A stretch of DNA of 64,000 bases from Mastigias papua. Its lineage: Eukaryota > Cnidaria > Scyphozoa > Rhizostomeae > Mastigiidae. A program made the position numbers and the translations under genes. Location of the stretch: contig OZ025276.1 in NCBI GenBank assembly GCA_964019165.1, positions 3,471,840-3,535,839 on the forward strand. The letters run 5' to 3'. The notes beneath the pieces were generated by a model that made no database searches, was not told where the DNA came from, and saw nothing but the letters and a program-made list of their open reading frames with translations. Positions 42,101 through 55,755 of this stretch are shown piece by piece. How positions within the stretch are numbered: position 1 is the stretch's first letter; the number at the start of each line of letters is the position of its first letter.

Positions 42101-44440
42101 CCTCCTGAGTGCCTAAGTCTTGCTTTGCAAGCAAAAAATAAAATTGCTGATGTTGCGTATGCTATTGTGTCCTCTAGTACAGTCTGAGTTGGAATCAGTT
42201 GCTAATCACAATGAAAACTAGCAATAACTGCACAGTAAGAAACTTCACTGCAGGTTTCCATGAACACTTTCAAATAAAGAAACTCCAAATTATACTTCTG
42301 AACATTTTCATTTTCAAAATGATTTACTATGCTTTTTCTTGGACACAGTCATAACAAAGTTCTAAGACCTGGTAGATATTGAATCATTCTTCTGGGTTGG
42401 ATTGGAATATAGTTCTTAATGGTAGACGAATTGCAGACAATTGTTTCTTGGCTCAGGAAGGTGTACACTACTTTATTCGTACATATGAAAATTTATATCA
42501 ACCTTTATTCACAGGACACAGATTGGAAACAGCGATGGTTCACTGAAGTGATGATACTCTTTAGAGATAATCCATTGATAGCTATTTTTACTATAATTTC
42601 TTATAGTATATTCAATAGGAGTACCAAAGATATGAATATATTTACATACGGAAACAGAAGCTACCTGATGATGAAGATTGGTCAATGCTAAGTATTGCAA
42701 TTAGAACTTTATATTACACTTTGTACAGATATACTACAAGGTCATAAAATCCCAAATTTAATTTCACTACTGTATCATATAATTTTATTTAAACCATATA
42801 ATCATTTGTAAATTATCTCTAATCAAGAGTGGCTTACCAAGTACTTCTACTATATTTGTGATGCAATGAAGCTTCCATCATATTTTTAAGGAAGCGTGTA
42901 TAGGATGATAATTTATAATTCATAATTAAACCTTTTCTCAACTTGTAGCTGAGCTTGCATACATAAAACGATATTAGTGCCTTACGTTTTTTTTAGAACA
43001 ATATGATGCATTTTAAGAATAAAGTTGCCTCATGTCATAATCGATGCCAAAACCTAGCATTTCTGACCTGAATCGCTAAAATCCTGTCCCCGAGAGCGTT
43101 TTTACTTTCCCCAGTCTCCAGCTCTATATTGAAAGTTACAAGAATGAATTACATAGGCTACCACTTAATTTTTGACAGTAAGGCCACCTTTATACTTTTT
43201 CAAACTTGATGGTTTTTTTGGAACACAAAATTCTGTTCAAATGAAAAAGATTCTACATTTTCTGTAATGATCTATAAAACAGTTGATAAAGTTCTGCTTC
43301 TCCCAATAATGCTATCTTAAAGCCACGCCCAAGATAGTTCATTCATGCAGTTGATTAGTAAAAAATAGATGTAGAGCTTATAATCAAAGTTACCCTTCGA
43401 TTTCTCACCAAAAGTTCTCTCATTGGGGTAAATGAGTCTCTGATTTATCCCCAATACCTCAAAACTTTTTGTCTGGCATAGTGGAGAAAGATCATATAGT
43501 AATTTAGATCATCAGGTAAAAGCCACTGTTAGCATACTGGCGGAGAAAAGGAATGTAAATGTTGCTGTTATGATTTTACACCTGGATTTGCCTGGGCCAG
43601 GTCTAAAGCAGTGACCCTAGGTCTTTAAGAAAATGTACTTAATTGACAGAAAATCAAGAGGTTATCCACCAAATAGCTACCAATTGATAGCAGACGATAA
43701 ATTCTATACTAAGTGAATTGTCCAGCAGTATTTGAATCATTCAAAAGCTGCAAGATTCAAATAAAAGGGAAATTGAGAGGTGAAATAACAAGACAGCAAT
43801 AATAGTAGATTTCATTGCCATCTTTCAAACCCTATTGAAATACAGTGCGTCATCGAACCGAACAAAGTGAACATATTCTTCAACTTAAAGACGTGAATTA
43901 TGAATAGATTTAAGGCCATAGCTACTAAAAGGGATGGGATGCCATTTTCAAGGGATATTATTAACTGTAGCGTACAAGGACCCAGTATGGCTTGGATTGA
44001 TTTAACAATTTTTAAGATAACTCTGCGCTTTTGTTAAATGTCCGACTTAACTTGCAGCAGTTCCAGCGCTTCCTTTCATCTAATCTGGATTCTATTGGGT
44101 TGAGGTGTGTGGATGGGATGGGTTGCATTGCAGTTGTTGGCTCTTGGTCGTGCAGGAACAAGACAATTCTTCATTGCCTTGGTGTTCGGCCTCTTCAACA
44201 ACTCAATCTTGGCATGGGGAAGAGACTATGGATCACTGACATTGCTGAGTGCCCGCTTCCCCTGGTTTCACGTTACGCCATAGCAGACGTTAATTCTTTT
44301 ATAGTATTTTTCATTTTTTTCAGAGGCTTATCTTCAGTAAGTGACTCTCGCAGTGGAAATGCGATGATCTCGAGCCTTTCTCAGCTGAGAGGGGCACAGT
44401 TGCAAAATAGATGAGTTTTGCTAATTAATTTAACCTTATA
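39180..44440. other. AT-rich, largely featureless DNA
   Basis: About 5.2 kb. Short open frames at 42419-42691 (plus) and 44031-44414 (plus) have no recognisable homology, codon pattern or splice context. No tRNA, rRNA or transposon ends were recognised. This is the best candidate for unique host sequence in the window, presumably intergenic or intronic. Confidence 0.5.
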
Positions 44441-44449
44441 GACAAAATT

Positions 44450-45530
44450 TGACAGGGATTAGCAAGGGGAAGGATGGATGTATATACTCACGTCAAAATG
44501 TTGCTTTCCGAAATATATCTTAGCTGCTTTCCTATGTTATTACGCAGCAAGCTTTTAAGCTATTGTGGCTTCAATACTTCAACAGCCAAGCAAGCAAACT
44601 CTTAAAATACAAAGTTCTTGCAAACACAGGATATACTCTGCTCAGTTACATAGCAAACTACACCTTCCACAATCTGTTCAAATTCATAGCTTGGCTGCCT
44701 CAATAAGAGCTAGAGGATTGGAAAACTTTCCACAAGTAATATGGGGGAGGGGACAGTAATTAGGTACCAAATAGTACAATATCAGACCTCAAATGCACTA
44801 GTCCAGAGAAAAGGAAGGAGACAAGGTTCCCTTCAGTTTGACCTCTTTGTTCACTTGGTGAAAAGGCACTTCCACAACAAATAATTTTTCTCACAATACT
44901 CTTTAGGGCACACCAGTGCATACAGAGTGCAACCATTAGACATGAAAGCCCGGTTATGGATTACTAAGGTAGCTTATAACTAACACAACATACAAACAGT
45001 ATTGAAGAATAAGCATAGAACGCTCCCATAAAATTCACAAAGGGACAAAGAATACAAAGTATCCTATCACGCCACCTGAATAGTAGCAATATAAGATATA
45101 ATAAATAAATGGTAGACCTACTCCAATTCAGCACGTTACATTATTTTCCATAGAATTGTCCAGAACCATTTATCCTGTTTACCCTCTTAACAATCAGAAT
45201 AAATTGGCAGTTGGAGTTAGTGAGGGACGGATGTATTTATACACTCATGTTTAAATATTACCTTCCAATATACTTCTAGGCTGGTTTGCTTGGTTTTTAC
45301 GCAGCAACCTCAGTTGCTATTATGCCTTCAATACCTCAACACCCAAGCAGGAAAACTCCTATTATAAGCGATCCTTGCCAACAGACATTATTCTTCGCTC
45401 ATTTATATAAGCAATACGTCCTCCACAATAGTTCAAATGTAATTGCTGGGCCGTCTCAATAAGAGCAACAGGGTTCGAAGACTTTCCAACATCACTTAGA
45501 GGTGAACATTGTTAAGTAGGTACCGCATTG
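44450..45530. repeat. Diverged copies related to the satellite border
   Basis: Sequence from about 44450 to 44890 matches about 45210 to 45630 with many differences (shared landmarks: GGATGTAT, ACGCAGCAA, CTTCAATACTTCAACA or CTTCAATACCTCAACA, TCACTTGGTGAAAAGGCACTT), an offset near 757 bp. The second copy merges into the first satellite unit. Confidence 0.7.
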
Positions 45531-46454
45531 TAAAAGCGCATATATCAGTTGCACCATTCCAGAGAGACAAAAGACAAAGAGGGTCTCTTCTGCATGACCT
45601 CCTCAATCACTTGGTGAAAAGGCACTTGGCCCACAGATCACTTTTGGTAATATAGTTTGGGGGTCTTTCCAAGTACACGTACTTTATTATACGGTGAACG
45701 ACGATTAGACAGTAAAGCTCCATTTGGATTATCGCAGTATCTGTACCTTACACAAAATATCGCAAATCTTGATGGATTACCGGGACATTCCGCAAGTATA
45801 CACAAAAACGCTTGTGTCACATTAAAAAAGGACAATCAAGACGAATTATCTTATGATGTTAAAGTACTATCAGCAATACACGATTTGGTAAATATACAGT
45901 GCAGATACATACTTTATATCGACCAGAACACGCACGCTATCTCACGCTCTACTTCTACGGGTGTTTTCCCAACCCCCAATTCATATGAGGACTAGCCAAG
46001 TTTTTAATATATTCTACAAAAATTTCTGACACAACCATGCAAAAGAGTTATGCTAGTGAGTCTGAATTTCCTCTATCACAATATGCAAGCAGAGATTTAT
46101 TTGTGCGATTATTGTGGCCATAACGAAATGATAAGGGAGCATCATTTTCAGAGATCCTCATTTGAGGTTTCTTATGAAAATACACTGATACTATATTAAA
46201 TCACTTTCCAAATCCCCTAATTTAGCCCAGTCCCCTATATTAGTTGTTCTCGAGAGGACGGACTCCAGCCCTCAGGCGTGTTATACACCCTCTCACTTTT
46301 TTGGGGGCTAAGACTATAATAGCAGTTGCTATCAACTCCATGAGTTAACTCTCGATTCAGAGATATAAAGCTAATATTAGATGATTTCCATACATTACTG
46401 GTCAAGTGAGGATTCAAGGCTTATATATAGGGCAATTGACCAAAATAACAATAA

Positions 46455-46705
46455 TCCATTATTTATAAGTTTTTGATATGGGCTCAGAACCTACAGTATT
46501 ATCCTCAAGGTAACAAGCAGTTTGATGACTTATCAGGACATTCATCTAAGTCATCCAATGGAACAATCTAGTAGCCGAGCTTGGATGTAGGGAACATTTT
46601 GACTTTAACATCCTGTCCAGCTCACCATGTCTCCAATAGAATGAGTATTTGCGCGCATAGAATATGTAGCCTACTCTTCTGTACCTGATTGCCATTGTAA
46701 GAGCG
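46455..46705. other. Non-satellite segment inside the array
   Basis: About 250 bp that matches no other unit, followed by a partial unit (46706-46825) joined out of register. It marks a rearranged, older edge of the array. Confidence 0.6.
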
Positions 46706-47111
46706 CATATATCAGAGATATAAAGCTAATATTAGATGGTTTCCATATATTACTAGTCAAGTGAGGAGTCAAGGCTTATATATAGGGCAATTGACCAAAA
46801 TAACAATAATCCATTAATGTAAATGTAAAAGCGCATATATCAGTTGCACCATTCCAGAGAGACAAAAGACAAAGAGGGTCTCTTCTGCATGACCTCCTCA
46901 ATCACTTGGTGAAAAGGCACTTGGCCCACAGATCACTTTTGGTAATATAGTTTGGGGGTCTTTCCAAGTACACGTACGTTATTATACGGTGAACGACGAT
47001 TAGACAGTAAAGCTCCATTTGGATTATCGCAGTATCTGTACCTTACACAAAATATCGCAAATCTTGATGGATTACCGGGACATTCCGCAAGTGTACACAA
47101 AAACGCTTGTG

Positions 47112-47440
47112 TGTAACGATTTGAGGTTCTTTTAATAGCGTTGAGGGGACACGCTTAGGCCCAAAGGCCTAAGCTCAGACAAGCGCAACAAAACACGACT
47201 TCTTTCTATGCGAGTATGTAATCTAACTAACTAATCATATGGATTCATTCGATAATATAATAAATCGTACGGTGACACAATACAGATAAAAATCACTTAA
47301 CACATTCGTAATTAAACATAGCACGACATTGCAAGGAGACTGTACGGTAACACCAACATGGAAACAGGAAACACAATTCACAATCACATATGACATCTAC
47401 ACAACTTGTACTGTACACGACTTCAACCCAGGACGTTACA
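47112..47440 (-). repeat. 3' LTR of the short element in the satellite
   Basis: Contains a perfect hairpin, GCTTAGGCC, CAAA, GGCCTAAGC, at 47153-47174, present in both LTRs. Confidence 0.92.
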
Positions 47441-48095
47441 CTCTCCCCCCCGTTAACGGAAAATTTTACTGTTTAAAATTGAAGTGTTCGAGCAGTCCTA
47501 AAAATAAAAAACAAAAAGTCCAAAGTCTGAGAAGGCCCTGAGGCAAAACTCGGCAGGCGAAGGTAGTGCCTACAACATCACCCGGTGTTATCCGACTTCT
47601 TCACAGCAAACCTTTGGAACTAAAAATCCATAACATCAACTTAGAAAAGTTCCCTCTAAACTGCAACACGTCTATTCGCAGTTTCCAACAGATGTCCATA
47701 ATCAAAGTAAACGACATACTCTAAACTTCAGCATTGAAACGTTGTAGTCCGAAAACGGTGTAGAGTGAAGATGTACCAGGATTTAAAATCGCAACTCGAA
47801 CAATAAAAAACAATCCATGTTTGCGTTCTAATCAATAACAGCATAAACAGCAAATGTTGTCCAGCAGTGCTGCACACGAAAAACAACTATCACAATCGCC
47901 TTTTTCTAGCATTTGTTTTCAGCCCCGGCAATGATATATACGAAACATGCGATACCAGAATCGCCTCTTTCCCCTCCAAAAAAAGACCAGAGTTCGTGTC
48001 GAATATGTCACCAAAGTCGCGGTTTCAACCTTGCAAAAACAACCAATCCAGCCATCCAAAGTCCCCTAAAACGCTATCCCAACTCTGTCACCAAT

Positions 48096-48424
48096 TGTAA
48101 CGATTTGAGGTTCTTTTAATAGCGTTGAGGGGACACGCTTAGGCCCAAAGGCCTAAGCTCAGACAAGCGCAACAAAACACGACTTCTTTCTATGCGAGTA
48201 TGTAATCTAACTAACTAATCATATGGATTCATTCGATAATATAATAAATCGTACGGTGACACAATACAGATAAAAATCACTTAACACATTCGTAATTAAA
48301 CATAGCACGACATTGCAAGGAGACTGTACGGTAACACCAACATGGAAACAGGAAACACAATTCACAATCACATATGACATCTACACAACTTGTACTGTAC
48401 ACGACTTCAACCCAGGACGTTACA
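48096..48424 (-). repeat. 5' LTR of the short element in the satellite
   Basis: Identical by eye to 47112-47440; the primer site CTGTCACCA (plus strand) lies just left of it. Confidence 0.92.
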
Positions 48425-50831
48425 TGTGTCACATTAAAACAGGACAATCAAGACGAATTATCCTATGATGTTAAAGTACTATCAGCAATACACGATGTGG
48501 TAAATATACAGTGCAGATACATACTGTATATCAACCAGAACATGCACGCTATCTCAAGCTCTACTTCTACGGGTGTTTTCCCAACCCCCAATTCATATGA
48601 GGACTAGCCAAGTTTTTAATATATTCTACAAAAATTTCTGACACAACCATGCAAAAGAGTTATGCTAGTGAGTCTGAATTTCCTCTATCACAATATGCAA
48701 GCAGAGATTTATTTGTGCGATTATTGTGGCCATAACGAAATGATAAGGGAGCATCATTTTCAGAGATCCTCATTTGAGGTTTCTTATGAAAATACACTGA
48801 TACTATATTAAATCACTTTCCAAATCCTCTAATTTAACCCAGTCCCTATATTAATTGGTCTTGAGAGGACGGACTCCAGCCCTCCGGCGTGTTTTACCCC
48901 TCCTTCACTTTTTTGGGGGCTAAGACTGTAATAGCAGGTGCTATCAACTCCATGAGTTAACTCTCGATTCAGAGATATAAAGCTAATTTTAGATGGTTTC
49001 CATACATTACTAGTCAAGTGAGGAGTCAAGGCTTATATATAGGGCAATTGACCAAAATAACAATAATCCATTAATGTAAATGTAAAAGCGCATATATCAG
49101 TTGCACCATTCCAGAGAGACAAAAGACAAAGAGGGTCTCTTCTGCATGACCTCCTCAATCACTTGGTGAAAAGGCACTTGGCCCACAGATCACTTTTGGT
49201 AATATAGTTTGGGGGTCTTTCCAAGTACACGTACGTTATTATACGGTGAACGACGATTAGACAGTAAAGCTCCATTTGGATTATCGTAGTATCTGTACCT
49301 TACACAAAATATCGCAAATCTTGATGGATTACCGGGACATTCCGCAAGTGTACACAAAAACGCTTGTGTCACATTAAAAAAGGACAATCAAAACGAATTA
49401 TCCTATGATGTTAAAGTACTATCAGCAATACACGATGTGGTAAATATACAGTGCAGATACATACTGTATATCAACCAGAACACGCACGCTATCTCAAGCT
49501 CTACTTCTACGGGTGTTTTCCCAACCCCCAATTCATATGAGGACTAGCCAAGTTTTTAATATATTCTACAAAAATTTCTGACACAACCATGCAAAAGAGT
49601 TATGCTAGTGAGTCTGAATTTCCTCTATCACAATATGCAAGCAGAGATTTATTTGTGCGATTATTGTGGCCATAACGAAATGATAAGGGAGCATCATTTT
49701 CAGAGATCCTCATTTGAGGTTTCTTATGAAAATACACTGATACTATATTAAATCACTTTCCAAATCCTCTAATTTAACCCAGTCCCTATATTAATTGGTC
49801 TTGAGAGGACGGACTCCAGCCCTCCGGCGTGTTTTACCCCTCCTTCACTTTTTTGGGGGCTAAGACTGTAATAGCAGGTGCTATCAACTCCATGAGTTAA
49901 CTCTCGATTCAGAGATATAAAGCTAATTTTAGATGGTTTCCATACATTACTAGTCAAGTGAGGATTCAAGGCTTATATATAGGGCAATTGACCAAAATAA
50001 CAATAATCCATTATTGTAAATGTAAAAGCGCATATATCAGTTGCACCATTCCAGAGAGACAAAAGACAAAGAGGGTCTCTTCTGCATGACCTCCTCAATC
50101 ACTTGGTGAAAAGGCACTTTGCCCACAGATCACTTTTGGTAATATAGTTTGGGGGTCTTTCCAAGTACACGTACTTTATTATACGGTGAACGACGATTAG
50201 ACAGTAAAGCTCCATTTGGATTATCGCAGTATCTGTACCTTACACAAAATATCGCAAATCTTGATGGATTACCGGGACATTCCGCAAGTATACACAAAAA
50301 CGCTTGTGTCACATTACAAAAGGACAATCAAGACGACTTATCCTATGATGTTAAAGTACTATCAGCAATACACGATGTGGTAAATATACAGTGCAGATAC
50401 ATACTGTATATCGACCAGAACACGCACGCTATCTCAAGCTCCACTTCTACGGGTGTTTTCCCAACCCCCAATTCATATGAAGAATCGCCAAGTTTGTAAT
50501 ATATTCTACAAAAATATCTGACACAACCATGCAAAAGAGTTATGCTAGTGAGTCTGAATTTCCTCTATCACAATATGCAAGCAGAGATTTATTTGTGCGA
50601 TTATTGTGGCCATAACGAAATGATAAGGGAGCATCATTTTCAGAGATCCTCATTTGAGGTTTCTTATGAAAATACACTGATACTATATTAAATCACTTTG
50701 CAAATCCCCTAATTTAACCCAGTCCCCTATATTAGTTGTTCTTGAGAGGACGGACTCCAGCCCTCCGGCGTCTTATACCCCCCCTCACTTTTTTGGGGGC
50801 TAAGACTATAATAGCAGTTGCTATCAACTCC

Positions 50832-52926
50832 GAGGGGCAAATCACTCAGAATAATCTCGTACACGTTACTGAAGAATCTTTAAAAATCTCTAAAAAATCT
50901 GAAAAATCTTTGAAAATCTTAAAAATCTCAAAAATCTTTGAAAATCTGCAAAATCTACAAAAAATCTCTAAATCTCTAAAAAAATCTCAAAATCTCTAAA
51001 AAAATCTCAAAATCTGTACAAAAATCTCAAAATCTTTAGAAAATTTTCAACCTTTGCCATGAGCACCGAGTCCAAGGATTAAATTATCTTTCTTTTATCG
51101 AGTGTTCGCAAGTAATTTAAGTTCCTCATGTTAGGATTCATACATATATGACGCCTTGAGCTTGAAGGTAGGGGTACGGTCGATGGTCGATATTTTCCAA
51201 CAAAGAGGAGGGTTTCCTCTTGCCGAATGCATTGCAAGGTTTTCTCCAAATCTCTCCAAATAAACTCTACAATCTTTGATATGATTCTCTTTTCATTTAT
51301 AACTATGAATGATACTAAGCAATAGAAAACTGACTGTAACTTGATGAACTTGGTTTCTGTTCACTTGAAACTTAGTTTGGTTCCTGTTCACTTACATAAT
51401 TAGTTCCAACACGCAGTGGGTGTAGATTAGAGTTGATGACGTCATTCATCACTAAAAAGGGACTATCATGGAGACAGCCTTTTTGATTTTGTGAAGGGAG
51501 GGGCCAAAATAGCTAAAATTTTGACGTTAATCCTCAAAAGTCCTCGAATTAGTTCCCTGGGGATTTACTTATTTTTTATGATTTTCGGGGCATATTCGCG
51601 GGGGGGGGAGCTTTTAATATTGCTTGACAAATGTCGCATAAAAAGTTCACTGTCCAAGCTCCTATTCGCCGTAATATTACAAAGACAGTCTAAATGTAAG
51701 AATTAGTTTTTGTTAAAAACTTCATTATGATCTAGGGTGGGGCTTATAAATAATTGGAAGTTCTAGCATGGGGGCTTATTGAAGGGTAGCATTTCTGAGG
51801 GGAGGGGCCAAATCAAGGATTTATGGTATCTATGATCCCAACCGTGTCAGTGAAAACAGTCGTGCCATACTAAAAAGTTAACAATGGGGGTTAAGCTGCA
51901 GGCCATTCTTCATACCACACCCATGACCACACCCATGACGTCACTAGGCTGTTCAAATTTGAATGCATACAAAGTTTTATAAAATGTACGCATAATTTAG
52001 GTAAAATATTCATAAAACCATAGTACAGGTTTGGTTCGTACTACCAAGCCAGAAGTTCACCAAACTAGTTTAAGATAACTGAAAGGGGGCTGAGCCTCCC
52101 AAACCTCTCTTCATTGTGCCAAAAGGGGCTAGCCTCCCAAGCCGGCTCCCTTCCACAACACCTCTGAGTGCAAGTAACACTGCACTGTTAGAGCCGATGA
52201 CCTTTGTGTGGCTTCAAACGAATTGAGGATGATAAAAGGTTCTTCTGAGAAGAGTATCTTTGTTTTCATACTTGAAAGGAAATATGTGGGAACTCCAATA
52301 CAATTTAGGAATTTTATTGACCTGACGAAAGGCGGCATAGGGAATATTGGTATCTTGTGCAACTGGGAAAAATGTGGCTCCTTTTTATCAAAGGAAGGTT
52401 TTTTTGAGTCATCGAGTATGCACACAGTTGCGATTAACCCTATTGAAAAATTACGCTACTGTACCCTAGCAATGTAGCCGATGCTGCTCTGTCTGTTCAT
52501 TGACGGTATTTAGTCGAGACATAAGAAACGTTCCTATTGTATCGGTAACTGAGCTCTACATCTCTACACCAGCTGTTGTTTAGGTTTCTAGTTATTAGAC
52601 TAGCTACTTTACTACATCTTACAACAAAATATATGAAAAAAGAGCCTTTACATGAGTTGACATGTACTTTATGTAACAAAGAAGTCTTTAACAAAATCTT
52701 CAAACAATATTAAAAATCTCAACAATCTTGCAAAAATCTTCAAAAAATGGAAAAATCTATAAAATACTCAAAAAATTCCTAAAAATCTTTAAAATCTTAA
52801 ACATCTTTGTGAAATCCAAAAAAATCTTAAAAATCTTCGTGAAATACAACAAACTCTTAAACATCTTTGAAAAATATGAACATCTCGAACATCTCGTACA
52901 CTTTTTCACGAGTGATTTGCCCCTCG
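50832..52926. mobile_element. 2.1-kb TIR element in the satellite, copy 1
   Basis: Perfect 16-bp inverted ends GAGGGGCAAATCACTC. Flanks ATCAACTCC (50823-50831) and ATAAACTTC (52927-52935) look like a 9-bp target duplication with two differences; other units have a single ATCAACTCC. Inside each end lies an AT-rich quasi-repeat of the form AAAATCT (50878-51050 and 52695-52890), in direct not inverted orientation. The middle has no recognisable transposase; one open frame (52208-52477, plus, no ATG) has protein-like sequence such as ERKYVGTPIQFRNFIDLTKG and may be a captured exon. A 9-bp duplication would suit Mutator-like elements. Confidence 0.75.
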
Positions 52927-55755
52927 ATAAACTTCATGAGTTAACTCTCGATTCAGAGATATAAAGCTAATATTAGATGGTGTCCATACATTACTAGTCA
53001 AGTGAGGATTCAAGGCTTATATATAGGGCAATTGACCAAAATAACAATAATCCATTATTGTAAATGTAAAAGCGCATATATCATTTGCACCATTCCAGAG
53101 AGACAAAAGACAAAGAGGGTCTCTTCTGCATGACCTCCTCAATCACTTGGTGAAAAGGCACTTGGCCCACAGATCACTTTTGGTAATATAGTTTGGGGGT
53201 CTTTCCAAGTACACGTACGTTATTATACGGTGAACGACGATTAGACAGTAAAGCTCCATTTGGATTATCGCAGTATCTGTACCTTACACAAAATATCGCA
53301 AATCTTGATGGATTACCGGGACATTCCGCAAGTGTACACAAAAACGCTTGTGTCACATTAAAACAGGACAATCAAGACGAATTATCCTATGATGTTAAAG
53401 TACTATCAGCAATACACGATGTGGTAAATATACAGTGCAGATACATACTGTCTATCGACCAGAACACGCACGCTATCTCAAGCTCCACTTCTACGGGTGT
53501 TTTCCCAACCCCCAATTCATATGAAGACTCGCCAAGTGTATAATATCTTCTACAAAAATATCTGACACAACCATGCAAAAGAGTTATGCTAGTGAGTCTG
53601 GATTTCCTCTATCACAATATGCAAGCAGAGATTTATTTGTGCGATTATTGTGGCCATAACGAAATGATAAGGGAGCATCATTTTCAGAGATCCTCATTTG
53701 AGGTTTCTTATGAAAATACACTGATACTATATTAAATCACCTTCTAAATCCCCTACTTTAACCCAGTCCCCTATCTTAGTTGTTCTTGAGAGGACGGACT
53801 CCAGCCCTCCGGCGTCTTATACCCCCCCTCGCTTATTTGGGGGCTACGACTATAATAGCAGTTGCTATCAACTCCATGAGTTAACTCTCGATTCAGAGAT
53901 ATAAAGCTAATATTAGATGGTGTCCATACATTACTAGTCAAGTGAGGATTCAAGGCTTATATATAGGGCAATTGACCAAAATAACAATAATCCATTATTG
54001 TAAATGTAAAAGCGCATATATCATTTGCACCATTCCAGAGAGACAAAAGACAAAGAGGGTCTCTTCTGCATGACCTCCTCAATCACTTGGTGAAAAGGCA
54101 CTTGGCCCACAGATCACTTTTGGTAATATAGTTTGGGGGTCTTTCCAAGTACACGTACGTTATTATACGGTGAACGACGATTAGACAGTAAAGCTCCATT
54201 TGGATTATCGCAGTATCTGTACCTTACACAAAATATCGCAAATCTTGATGGATTACCGGGACATTCCGCAAGTATACACAAAAACGCTTGTGTCACATTA
54301 CAAAAGGACAATCAAGACGACTTATCCTATGATGTTAAAGTACTATCAGCAATACACGATGTGGTAAATATACAGTGCAGATACATACTGTATATCGACC
54401 AGAACACGCACGCTATCTCAAGCTCCACTTCTACGGGTGTTTTCCCAACCCCCAATTCATATGAAGACTCGCCAAGTTTATAATATCTTCTACACAAATA
54501 TCTGACACAACCATGCAAAAGAGTTATGCTAGTGAGTCTGGATTTCCTCTATCACAATATGCAAGCAGAGATTTATTTGTGCGATTATTGTGGCCATAAC
54601 GAAATGATAAGGGAGCATCATTTTCAGAGATCCTCATTTGAGGTTTCTTATGAAAATACACTGATACTATATTAAATCACCTTCTAAATCCCCTACTTTA
54701 ACCCAGTCCCCTATCTTAGTTGTTCTTGAGAGGACGGACTCCAGCCCTCCGGCGTCTTATACCCCCCCTCGCTTATTTGGGGGCTACGACTATAATAGCA
54801 GTTGCTATCAACTCCATGAGTTAACTCTCGATTCAGAGATATAAAGCTAATATTAGATGGTGTCCATACATTACTAGTCAAGTGAGGATTCAAGGCTTAT
54901 ATATAGGGCAATTGACCAAAATAACAATAATCCATTATTGTAAATGTAAAAGCGCATATATCAGTTGCACCATTCCAGAGAGACAAAAGACAAAGAGGGT
55001 CTCTTCTGCATGACCTCCTCAATCACTTGGTGAAAAGGCACTTTGCCCACAGATCACTTTTGGTAATATAGTTTGGGGGTCTTTCCAAGTACACGTACTT
55101 TATTATACGGTGAACGACGATTAGACAGTAAAGCTCCATTTGGATTATCGCAGTATCTGTACCTTACACAAAATATCGCAAATCTTGATGGATTACCGGG
55201 ACATTCCGCAAGTATACACAAAAACGCTTGTGTCACATTACAAAAGGACAATCAAGACGACTTATCCTATGATGTTAAAGTACTATCAGCAATACACGAT
55301 GTGGTAAATATACAGTGCAGATACATACTGTATATCGACCAGAACACGCACGCTATCTCAAGCTCCACTTCTACGGGTGTTTTCCCAACCCCCAATTCAT
55401 ATGAAGAATCGCCAAGTTTGTAATATATTCTACAAAAATATCTGACACAACCATGCAAAAGAGTTATGCTAGTGAGTCTGAATTTCCTCTATCACAATAT
55501 GCAAGCAGAGATTTATTTGTGCGATTATTGTGGCCATAACGAAATGATAAGGGAGCATCATTTTCAGAGATCCTCATTTGAGGTTTCTTATGAAAATACA
55601 CTGATACTATATTAAATCACTTTGCAAATCCCCTAATTTAACCCAGTCCCCTATATTAGTTGTTCTTGAGAGGACGGACTCCAGCCCTCCGGCGTCTTAT
55701 ACCCCCCCTCACTTTTTTGGGGGCTAAGACTATAATAGCAGTTGCTATCAACTCC

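Larger units (their letters stand above)
47112..48424 (-). mobile_element. Short LTR element (TRIM-like) in a satellite unit
   Basis: Two 329-bp LTRs (47112-47440, 48096-48424) identical by eye, TGTAACGATTTGAGG to CAGGACGTTACA, with target duplication TGTG (47108-47111, 48425-48428). The 655-bp interior encodes nothing recognisable. A purine tract GGGGGGGAGAG (minus strand) abuts the left LTR and a TGGTGACAGAG primer site lies 2 nt from the right LTR, giving minus orientation. Being non-coding with identical LTRs, it was mobilised recently by enzymes in trans. Confidence 0.92.

Noticed and set aside
42419..42691. 90-codon plus-strand ORF
   Set aside because: Isolated, AT-driven hydrophobic composition, no recognisable family.
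44031..44414. 127-codon plus-strand ORF
   Set aside because: No recognisable domain, no homologous feeling, no splice or promoter context; composition like surrounding DNA.
45657..45995. A 112-116 codon plus-strand ORF repeated in nearly every satellite unit, with antisense ORFs of 60-65 codons
   Set aside because: The frame has no ATG and starts after a stop at a TTG; copies differ by amino-acid changes and several are truncated. Conservation on both strands follows from the near identity of the units, not from coding selection.
52129..52425. Minus-strand ORF of 98 codons in the 2.1-kb element
   Set aside because: It overlaps the plus-strand frame antisense and looks less protein-like; both copies are identical only because of recent duplication.
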